From Pelecanus crispus (taxonomy: Eukaryota; Chordata; Aves; Pelecaniformes; Pelecanidae): 64,000 bases of DNA. The translations under genes were made by a program, and so were the position numbers. Position 1 is the stretch's first letter. Every line of letters begins with the position of its first letter. The notes beneath the pieces are model-generated. The model ran no database searches and was not told the origin of the DNA. It saw nothing but the letters and a program-made list of their open reading frames with translations. This document shows positions 13,056-23,202 of the stretch, one piece after another. The stretch lies in contig NC_134648.1 in NCBI RefSeq assembly GCF_030463565.1, positions 73,920,513 to 73,984,512 on the forward strand, in the 5' to 3' direction.

Positions 13056-16000
13056 CCTCCCATTTCTGATGCTTGTCAGTCACAAGAATCAGGTCTGATT
13101 TACTGGCAGAATCTTACAGGTGAATCACAGGAGACTAGATGTCAAACCCTCACAGGTTTTAGAAATGCGGCTTTTAGCCAGTTTAGCAAGGCAATCACCC
13201 CAACTTAATAATCAGAGGTAACACCTGACACATACACAGTTTCCTGTGTCAACTTTTACAGTTTTTACACAATATTTATGGAGATTTTTAGCACTCTGAA
13301 AGTTAGCTCACCTTATCTTTTTTTTTTACAAGACAAGGGAGACTGAGACGTCTCTCCTTGTCCACTTCCTAGCATCTCTAGGCTGCTTGTGGCCTGGGAC
13401 GGCCCTAGGGGAGATCCTGGAGCCCCTGCCTGGGGCACCTCGCGCTGCACCAGCCACACAAAGACCCCCTTGGGGCTTTCAGTGGGACACACATTCAAAC
13501 CACCTCACGCATGTGGGCTACGCTTCAGAAAAATAACGTTCAGGTCTTAATTTCTGAAGAGAACTACCAGATTCAGACCACTGGGATTAAACCAAGGAGT
13601 AAGACTAGGCCAATGCTGACGGCTTTTAATGTCATCACCTGTGGGACAGATTCTTAATGCTTACCTCAAAAAGCATTCAACCAAAGCACCTTTAACCTTC
13701 AGAAAAGACCAAGAAGGCAGAACAGTCCTAATGCTCATTAAAGTCTCGATCGCAGAAGTTACAGATTACCTTTAATCACCCACTCATAGCAATCCCATGA
13801 CTATCCGTGGCATTCCCAAATAGAAAGTGGTTATTCTTAACTCTCCAGTTTTCTGAACACTTTCATCTTACAACTTTGCTGAATGTTAAAACGCTGCAGC
13901 TGAAGGAATTTGTTCAGTACTTTTTATACTCTTCTGGTAGTACCACACTACTAATTTTAGAAGTGACATAAATATTGAATCACAGAAAAAAAATGAAGCT
14001 AGAAGTGACCTCTGGCAGTCACCTGGTCCAGCCCTCTGCCGAAAAGCAGGGCCAGTGCTGCTGGCAGAGCGGGCTGCTCCGGGCCTCACACAGTTGGATT
14101 TTGAGCATCCCCAGGGATGAGGAGCCCATAACCCCTCTGGGCCCTGCTTCAGTATTTGACCGCCCTCACTGTGAGAATTTTTCTTCCTAATATCTAATTT
14201 TCTGTGTCACAGCTTGTTTCTTTTACCCTTCATCCATATGATAATTCTTCAAGTAGGCAACTGCTAGTCTAGCATGCTGGGGCTGAAAGACAAGCTCAGG
14301 TAGTTCTACACGCATCAGAAAGTCCAAAAGCAGCACTCGTGCTTTGCTACGTGCTACACTGAAAGAGCCCCTACTGCACTTTAGAATTGGGGTAGCAAGC
14401 AGTTTTGCCCTCAAAAATCCCTTCTTAATGTCTCCCCTTACAGATACAATGGTAGAGTTTAATCTTAATAGAAGTAAATGTTGCCTTCTATAACATTTCA
14501 TGAAGTACATCACCAGCGTTATTTATCAATTATAGGATTTAGGCTTTCAATAGAGCTTTTGTGTTCTTCAGTTACAACATACAAAACATCAACCACAGTC
14601 AGCGTCTGCTAGCCTACAGTAGCACTAATTGGCAAGCAAAATGGATTTATGTAGTACTTCTGACTGAATAAACGTACAGGTCTCAAGAAGTTTAAGCCTC
14701 CTGGTTCCGCAAGGCGCTCTGCGGCACAAAACTGACTTTGCGCTTAACCTAAAGCCTCCTGCTGAGCAGCAGGATGAGTGGCGGCTGGCGCTGGCTGACC
14801 GTGCGTAAGCGTGACCGAGGTGCTCTCTGGTGGTTGCTGCCCGCAGAGATACTGCGGGAGACAGCACGGAGGAGGGGAGAGAGAAAAGCTTTAGTTTAAC
14901 ACAAACTGGGAGTGTTCGTGGGGAGAAAAAAAAAGCCAAAAAGCAATCCTCGCTTTCTGATGTCTGATATCCCTAGCTGTTCAGATATCCTGCACTAGCC
15001 CAGCACAGACATTTGCATTGCCACAAATTAATTGGATGTTAAACTGATGGGGGCGGAGGGAGAATCTCAAAAAATACTGGGGGGCTTTGGGGTCTTTCTT
15101 ATTCCAACCAGAAAGCTCTCAAATCTGGTTCGCCAGGTGACAGCACAAATGCTTGTGCCAGCTGTGGCCACAACTAGGAACCACTTTGTCTGATGTGCCA
15201 ATTTAAATGCACATCAAAGTGTTATTTAACAGAACAAGACGATGAAGATGCCTGTCATGTCGTTTATTCCTCTCAATTTGTTCAAGATACAGGATCATAG
15301 CTGGGGGGGGCAGGGGAGGAGAAAAAAGAAAAAAAAAAAATCAGACTTCCTTTTCTATATGTTGAATTGTTTCCTGTTTGATTTGTATTTCTTTTGCTTT
15401 TTATTTATTTTTAACACCTCCTCAGACTGTTGGAAATGCCAGCCAGTATTAAAGTGAAAGCTAACAAATTAATGGAAAAGAATAAAAAGGTTTTAAAACC
15501 TGAATGGAGTAGAGGGCCCAGAGAGGCATTAAGTAACAGGTTTTGTTTTGCCCTCATCCCCGCCAAGATTTTTATAAGAGTGAACAAAAACAATTGTCAC
15601 CTTTGACAAGATTTTATGGCAAATTAAAGAAGTTTCTGCAATTTGATTGCTTTTGCCAGGAATAGAATTTATTGTAATGCTTTGGCACAGCAAACGTCCA
15701 ATAGCTATTGGAAGTAGCTAAACCCCCTCACCATGAAGTACCAGCCGGTACCTACGTTACGTTTCAAACGCCTATTGCAAAAAGCATTTGCTATGTCTCT
15801 TTCCATAGGCAATCTTCACCTCAGTACTTCTGTGGCTCAGCTACTCGTGGGTATGTTATAGAAACATTCTTGTTACTGAAATGTAAAAATAAGGTGTTTA
15901 TCTGAATGTGCTGATATCCTAACTGCAGCAAAGTGTTCAGTGTTGTTTTATGTAAAACTGTGAATTCCGAGATAGTATTTATTTTGACTTACGTTAGACA

Positions 16001-18557
16001 GCTTCTGCTGCTGAGAAGAAACCAATTAATCTCGAGTTTGAAGATACACTTTATGGCTATGGAACATCATACCAACTTCTGTAAATGGCTCTCACAAGCA
16101 CGGGCACGAAGAATGGCGTTTTTTTCACTGACACACAATAAAATTTACTTAATAGTTCCACCAGTGAATGCCAGGGAAATGTCACTATTACTTAAACCTA
16201 TCATTTTATAAAGTTTGAAAACATCATGTCAAGCGTGATTGCCTAACTCCTGTTATCGGAATAGGTATTTTATTATTCATTTGTGGCTCTACTTTGTAAG
16301 CCATTAATGAATGGATTTTCATTTTTAATTTGAAGTTATTAGATTTCCACTATTCAAAGGAGATAATAAAACAGAATTCACCCATATTTTTGGAAGATTA
16401 AATGATGCAGCCTTAACAGATAAGTGTCCTGCATACTGTGTATTTTTCAAACAAGCATTAGTGCCTAAAAAGTTTATTCCAGCTATTGTGATACTCAGGG
16501 CCTTGCTTATTGTATGCACACAAATATAAACATAATTTTTCCGGCATTGTTGCGTTGTGCTGTTTTACACTGTCCTTCATTTTCACTGAAATATCGTCTT
16601 GTTTACTGTTTCTGTTTGTCAAAATTAAAGATAATTATTTTATTGTGCAGAGTACACCTGGCTTTCATTTTTGTAACAGACATACAAGTCCTTTTGCTAT
16701 CTTTCCTTTGAATGGAAACAGCAGATGTCACAAGTTACTATTCTGATTTTACAAAAGCCATTTAAGCCCCAAATACAGAATGGTCGCTCTAAGACCCCCA
16801 AAACATGCATTCTTTGAAATAAAGACATACATCTGGAGCTATGCATCTCCGTGCTGTGGCCAGCTGGTCTGCTAGCAAACTCCTCCTCTCTGCAGAAGCC
16901 ACCTGCAACCCCATTTTTGTCAAGCGTCCAGCACAGCCTCCCACAACTCTTACTGCAGCACAGACCAGGGTAGGACTGGTTCCAGAACCAAACTGTAGAG
17001 AAGCAGTTCTTAAAGAGGGACGTACGTATTGGAGTTTTCTCCTAAATCCTGAAGCCATTCAGAACTTCACGACTGATTCTTTTGGCAGGGGACAAGGATA
17101 ACGCAACGTGTGCTTGTTGCTCCTGTGGCTGCATTCACATATCTATCCTGATCTCGAACCGCTCAGAAGCCAAAAGGCAGGGGCACGGTAAACAGCGTAA
17201 CCTAACGTCAGGGCATGGCCGAGGTCCATCGCCACACTGCACAAAACTGCACACCTACAGAAACCCCTCTGCAGGAACTGAGGTACAGGAGCCACTTTTG
17301 GAAGTGCTGAGGTCTCCAAGACTACGGCTTGACTTGCCCGCGAATGCCGGAAAAGGCCAAGGCACCATCCTTTCACGCCCTCTGTGTTGTTACCGTGGGT
17401 ACAAGGAAAGCAGTAGCGACGCAAACGCAAACACCAGATCAAAGAAAGGAAACAGAAACCACTGAAGCCACAGCGACTGTGTAGTCAAGGTTTGTCCGTA
17501 CTCCTCAATTACACCAGATTAGACAAAGCTACGCGCTTATTTCAGCTTAAATCTCAAGTAGAACACCTCAAATTAAATCCCTGCACTCAACATGTGCATT
17601 CAGAGGCACCTGTAGTGATGCAAAACTATCTTTAAAGTTCTTGCTAGCCTATCAGTGGAACTTCCTCATTTGAAAGGTGCTTGAAAACAGCTGATTAATT
17701 CAATCTAGAAAATGCACAAAGACGTTTGCCTTCCAATGGTCTTCACATACACTACTCCAAAATCATTAAACTTTAACCAAAACCATACTCTAAGGCCAAC
17801 AGTCTGATACTAACTTAATCTTAATTTTTTTTTTTATGTCTCTTACCAAAAAAAGAACATAAATTTTGAACTTTTCAAAGTGGTATCTTACATAATACCA
17901 TTTGTCTACTAGTACCTTACTGAGAAGACCCAGACCGTTAAGTCATCATTGATGGGCTAACACTTCTGGTCCCTGCTAATCTGTCCTATATTTGGACATT
18001 ACCTACTGGTAAAAAAGGAAAGAAAGACGCTCTCAAGAGAAAAATAAAAAAAAAAAACAAACAATTAAAAAAAAATCAAGGAGAACAAAGTACACTTACA
18101 GATGACTTAAAGCTCTAAAGAATATTCTTAATCAGAGAAAATGTTTCAGCCAATATACAGTTTTCATAAGGCTGGCAATAACCTGGACAACACAAGCATG
18201 GCCATTCTCAACATCTTAAGACTACCAAATTCAGAAGCCTTCAATTTAGGTCTCATGTCAATTCCGTAAGGACTCCCGAAAGAGAATGAGAAAACTCATT
18301 CAATTGTAAGATTTCCACCAGAGCTTTTTAAGTTATTGCAAGGTAACAGGTATCATCGGTGCAAAGTGAAACAGCAGCTGCTGTAGTTGAAACCATGTTT
18401 TTTTTCTTTGGCTTACACTCAAAGGCAAAGTTAATCGCACAGGAAAGCGTTACCTTTCTAAGTTATTGCTAGTCTAGATAGGGATGTTAAAATAAGAAGG
18501 GAGATTATATATTTAGTGACACTGTCCATTTAACAATAAAGAAATGCAACAACTCAC
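13056..18557. other. Non-coding stretch between the SOUL-like stop and FANCM exon 4
   Basis: Apart from one CR1 fragment (13974-14215), I see no exon in 5.5 kb. I looked specifically on the - strand for the next conserved FANCM segments, the part after the fourth exon and the second helicase lobe, and found none. An ATTAAA at 13586-13591 is a possible poly(A) signal of the SOUL-like gene. The 3' end of that transcript is otherwise not defined. Confidence 0.6.
13974..14215 (-). mobile_element. CR1 LINE 3' fragment (degraded)
   Basis: Reading on + it begins with the reverse complement of the CR1 terminal repeat (GAATCACAGAA), followed by GTGACCTCTGG, CCAGCCCTCTGC and later CTCTGGGCCCTG and TTCTTCCTAATATCTAAT, the usual order in an antisense CR1 3' end. 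It is diverged and 5'-truncated. Confidence 0.75.
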
Positions 18558-21500
18558 CCGGATGTAAGCATTCTGAATTTCTACCAATTCTTCACCAAGT
18601 GGAACAACAATTTTTTCCACCTGTCGCTCATGAGAATAAGGCTGAATTTCTGGAGAATCTTCAGCACATAGTTCTATCTGAGCAATGAGTAAGTTGGAAA
18701 TAACTTGCTGCACAGCCTGTTGGAGAAGCCACAAAAAAGACAGTATTTGCTTGTTAACACTCCAGCAATGCAAGTAACTATTTCCATACTTTAACAGGCC
18801 TTGAATATAATTGTAAGGTAAAGGTATCTACTGCCTACAGGTGAAAAATGAAAGACTCTCCACCTAAAAGATCTGAAGGAGTATACAAAGAGCCAATATG
18901 GCAAGTTCATGAATGCAAAAAGCGTGCAATTGCACAAGGGCTGGAGGGACAGAACTCTCCCTTTGGCTCTGGGTGTACCACGAAATACCTGACAAGAACT
19001 AACCTGGAGCTAGGAGCTTGAACTGAATTTACATGTCCAGCTGCCATAGACTGAAAACCTAAGCCTTACTTGCATTTACCCAAATACATCATGCTGAATA
19101 GAATATGAAAGCCATTCTGCATTCAGAGTATGTTCTTTTTGGTTCAAGTAGGTTTGTACTCTCAAAACCCAAAGGTATTACTCCCTTTTAGAAAGGTCAG
19201 GAAATAAATAATACAAAGTCTACAGCATGAAAAAGACAAACCCTCAACAACTAATGGACTGTAAAGAGATTCAGTTTTTATGCGGAATTCTAATAGACTT
19301 CAGTATCCTGCACGGTGTTCAAATTGTATCGAACGGTATCAAACATAGCTTCTACTGTGACTTTATTATTCCAACCACACAAGTAGATTTGACTCACCTT
19401 TGTATCACTGCCTGGTGTGGCACTTAGGGCCAAGATCCGAAACTGGTTGGTATATTTGCTCAGTTCCCTTACAACCTAAGAACAGGAGAATTTCCATTAG
19501 TATCCTTAAAGGAGATTATTTGCTCATACAAACTATATTTGATGGAAATATCCACTAAACAGAAAGAGATTAACAAAATATTCTAAACCAAGTACCTCTA
19601 AATTCAAATGGGAGCCAGGAAGTGTTCAGTTTATAACCATTTTATCCAAGAACACTTCATCTTCATTAAGTATATTACCCCAGACCCATTCAGCAGAACA
19701 ACCTTGATAAATTATGAAATGATTTTTCACTCGATTTAACAAAAAGACTAACAGCACAGTAACTCAAGTGAGCTGCCAAAAAGTAAGTTTGAAGAACCAC
19801 TCTTAAAAAAAGTAAATCATGGATGATTAGTCCCATGAAATCTGAACAGAAATTAGATAGCCACCACCATGCCAACCAGCATCCAGTTGAGTCTCACTTT
19901 AAAATGTTGCATTAGCGGTTGGGAAAATGGCTGAATATTCCTTAAACCTCCCAGGTCTCGTTCTACTACCCCCACAAGACCAAAACCGGGACAAGTACAA
20001 TAGCTGCTGAACATTCAAGCAACAACCAAATTGCCTCCCTACTTCATTTCCCCACAGAGCCGAACTCTGCCAGTGCCATCAGTGAACACCGTGCCTTCCG
20101 ACCTACCACCTTGTGCTGCACAGGGAGGGGAAAACCCAACAAAAATTACAAATAACATAACATGACATAAAAGCTACAGAGAATAAGCAAACGGAGACTC
20201 AAGAGGAATTCCGTTTGTGCTGATAGTTCTACTGAAAATCACGCAAAGGTATAGCTAAAGGAGAGAGCAAAGCCTGCCAATTTCACAGCCAGGGCCACTG
20301 ACAAGGGGTGATGGAAGAGATTTTTCTCAGCTGTAGCTTAGATTACTCAAAAGCTAATGAATACAAGTCTCAGCTCTGTGCTACAGAGTGACTCACATAA
20401 CAGTAAAATACTTTAAGAAAAGAATTTTATACACCATTTTGATATAAAACAGCCTATAAGCTTAAATGCTTTGAAAATAAAGTTACTACAGTTCTGAAAA
20501 ACGATGGAAGAAGAAAACAGCAACGCTGGCAAACCAACATGTACTGTTTTAGCTTGGCAAGGTGCCATCTCTTTTCCAGCATGCCAAGTCAGAGGAGCAC
20601 TAAAAAACACCTGCTTTCCTCTAAAGAGGCCTGGTAAGCAACCAGCCACAACTTCATACAGTCAGTTTCTCCAGTATAGAAAACTGCAACTTTCTTTCAG
20701 GTCACATACTGCTATGAGGAGATTAAGCCAAGGTAACGCAATAAACTCTTTGCTAATCAAGACAAAACCCAATTTTAAAAAGAAATCTCAAACTCATTTT
20801 ACTAAGCTAAAGAACTTTACAAAAAAAAAAACCCACATTTTTTCTGAAAAAAATAAATCTCCCCCCATTTAAGAGCTATTCCAACATAGCACAAACACAC
20901 CAAAGTACGCCTGCAAATACAAATACATGTGAAAGAAAGAGCATAGTGACTTTGTTTAGATTGCCCCAGGCAAAAAAAATATTTTGAAACAAAACCTAAA
21001 ATTTAATTCAGACATTAAAAAAATTCCCACCTCACCTTACCAAGGTTTAATACAGGTTTTACTTAAAAACAAGGCACTGATGCCATAGAGGAGCGTTTGA
21101 TCTCTTTCAAACAAAGCTAAGGACCTAAAGGACAACCTCCCTACAGCAGCGATGATGGTCACACTTTATGGAAATGCTGTAAGTGATTTCGGGGGAGGCT
21201 TTTTGTAATTGTGAGACACGAGCGGGCTGACTCCAGCATTACCTGACAGTAGGCGTGATTTCCAAGGGCTTTGTGGGCTTCATCAATAACCAAACATTTA
21301 ATCTCTACAGCGGGACACGTCCCACGAGAAAGATCATTCACCATTATTTGAGGCGTAAGGAAGAAGACTCTCTTGGTAGTCCACAGTTCCCCCCGACTGA
21401 GGGCTTGAGTTCCCCCTGAAAATTAAAGGAATAACATTAGCAAACTGTTTGGCTGAGAACACACCACGACCTTATGGGCTTAAGCTGTGCCAGGGGAGGT

Positions 21501-22909
21501 TTAGGTTGGATATTAGGAAAAATTTCTTCACGGAAAGGGTGGTCAAGCATTGGAACAGGCTGCCCAGAGAGGTGGGGGAGTCCCCATCCCTGGAGGGGTT
21601 CAAAAAACGGGCAGAGGTGGCACTTGGGGACATGGTTCAGTCTGGGCTACCCTTGATTGGTTTAGTGTGGACTTGGTAGTGTAGGTTAATGGTTGGACTG
21701 GATGATCTTAAAGGGCTTTTCCAACCTAAACCATTCTATGATTCTATGACCCGTGACCTGAGAGCGACAGCAGAAGGCCGAGGGGACCGGCAGACACGTG
21801 TCGGCTTTGGGAAACGAGTGCCTTTTAAAATAGCACGCACCTTGACGCTAGTCCCGTTTTCAGGGAAAAAAGGGTGAACACAACAACTGGGAAGATTTGT
21901 TGCATTAAAACACTAAATCCAGAAGCACAGAAAAGAAGGCTGGTAAGGTCCAGATGCCCCCTAGCCCCCCGCAGCCCTATACCTGACCGACACCATCTCT
22001 GACAAAGGTTTGCACTTAAAAACAGCTTATGAATTCAGTCGTTACGGCTATTACTTCAGCAAGCAATAAACTGCGGTGCACGGGGCTTGCGAAAACTTTA
22101 AAAAACAAAGAAAAAAGGCCATTATTCTTCGGCTTAAATTTCACGGGGAGCATACTTTCTGCGCAGACACGCCTCTGTGCAGAAACCCCACGGCTCTGTG
22201 AACCACAGGGCTGCACCCCAGAGGAAACACGCTCCAGCGCTTCATCCCCCCCTTATATCGGTGCGCTGGGGGTTTAACGATTGCAAAAGCTAAAACCGAC
22301 CCCTCCAAAAGCTGCTTGTCCTAAAAGGCGGCTCCCCCCCCCCCCACCCCGCCACCGTGGCTTTTTCACGGTGTTTGCCCTGGCCTTTAAGCTAAGCGGC
22401 CTCAGCGTTTGCGGCTCCTCCGAGGCGACCCCCGAGCAGCCCCGGCCCCCCGCCATGGCCCTACCGGTCATCTCGGCCATGTGCCGGGCGGGGATCCCCA
22501 TAACGCGGGCGCAGGCCTCCATCTGCTGAGCCACCAGCGGCTTGGTCGGGGCGAGGAAGAGCACCTTGCCGGAGGGGAACCAGCGGTAGAAGTTGTACAT
22601 GACGACGGCGGCCACAAAAGTCTTACCCAGCCCGGTGGGCAGGCAGACCAGCGTGTTAGCCAGCAAGGCGGCCTGAGCCATCCGCACCTGGTAACCGCGC
22701 AGCGGGTAGTTCGTGGGGTAGATCCACACCGACCCCGCCGCCGCGCAGAAACCCGCTGCCGCCGGGCTGGGGTCCGCCGCCGCCGCCGCTGCCAACAGCA
22801 GGTCATCGTCTGCCTCTTCCTCCTCCTCCTCCTCACCGCCCGCCGCTTTCTTCTTCTCGCCCGCCGCCCGCCATGCCTGAGGTAAAGTGCGCTGCCGCCC
22901 GCCGCTCAT
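18558..22909 (-). CDS. FANCM: FANCM, 5' part only: first four coding exons (N-terminal helicase lobe)
   Basis: Exons in transcript order are 22465-22909, 21243-21415, 19398-19475 and 18558-18716, all GT-AG with matching phases, giving 285 codons. FANCM is the DNA translocase of the Fanconi anaemia core complex and remodels stalled forks. The start MSGGRQRTLPQAW resembles the human N-terminus. Exon 1 then carries Glu and Ala low-complexity runs, WIYPTNYPLRGYQ (Q motif region), Walker A CLPTGLGKTF and FLAPTKPLV (motif Ia). Exon 2 holds VMVNDLSRG-like and Walker B VIDEAHKALG. Exon 3 holds motif III LALSATPGSDTK. Exon 4 runs from AVQQVISNLLI to EIQNAYIR. Exon 4 ends at a good donor, but none of the roughly 19 expected downstream exons (second RecA lobe, MM domains, ERCC4-like nuclease domain) is visible in the 18.5 kb to its left. 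The gene is therefore truncated in this window, or exon 5 lies beyond its left edge. Confidence 0.95.
21470..21749 (+). mobile_element. CR1 LINE 3' end, 5'-truncated
   Basis: The + strand encodes the end of the CR1 reverse-transcriptase ORF ([26 protein letters not shown] is typical) followed by the short 3' UTR and the ATTCTATG terminal repeats. It is antisense to FANCM and starts about 55 bp from the FANCM exon 2 acceptor. It is the same subfamily as the copies at 52.3, 59.4 and 63.7 kb. Confidence 0.95.
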
Positions 22910-22980
22910 CCTCCCTCAGGGCTCCGCCGCGCCGCGCCCTTCCCGCCCGCCCTGAGGCGCCGCGCGCCGAGCCGCACCGT

Positions 22981-22991
22981 CCGCCATTTTG
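22981..22991 (-). promoter_or_regulatory. YY1-type motif facing FANCM
   Basis: The - strand reads CAAAATGGCGG, a match to the AANATGGCGGC YY1 consensus often found just downstream of transcription starts. It lies about 75 bp upstream of the FANCM ATG. Confidence 0.55.
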
Positions 22992-23013
22992 TCTCCCCGC
23001 CGTCGCTCGAAAA

Positions 23014-23110
23014 CCCCGCGGGAGCCGCCGCAGGGACGAGGGGGTGGGACGGAGGACGGCGGGGCCGTCCTCCGTCCCACCCCCTCGTCCCTGCGGCGGC
23101 TCCCGCGGGG
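23014..23110. repeat. Perfect inverted repeat, 46-bp arms, 5-nt loop
   Basis: The arms at 23014-23059 and 23065-23110 are exact reverse complements, separated by CGGGG. The palindrome stops abruptly on both sides. It sits in the middle of the FANCM/FKBP3 promoter and would be in the 5' leader of one or both transcripts, depending on the start sites. A fold-back sequencing or assembly artefact is possible. Confidence 0.97.
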
Positions 23111-23189
23111 CCGCCGGGAAGGCTGGGGAGGAGGAGGGAGGCGTGGGGAGGAGGAGGCGGTGGCGGAGGAGGAGGCGGTGGCGGGAGGG

Positions 23190-23202
23190 AAAATGGCGGC
23201 CG
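23190..23202 (+). promoter_or_regulatory. YY1-type motif overlapping the FKBP3 start codon
   Basis: AAAATGGCGGCCG contains the FKBP3 ATG. The same motif faces FANCM on the other side of the palindrome, so the promoter is roughly symmetrical. Confidence 0.5.

Larger units (their letters stand above)
22910..23192. promoter_or_regulatory. Bidirectional CpG-island promoter, FANCM / FKBP3
   Basis: Only 283 bp separate the two start codons, which point away from each other. The segment is extremely GC- and CpG-rich with no TATA box. It contains YY1-type motifs facing each gene and a perfect palindrome between them. A shared head-to-head promoter is the simple reading, and the same pair is divergent in other vertebrates. 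Confidence 0.85.
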
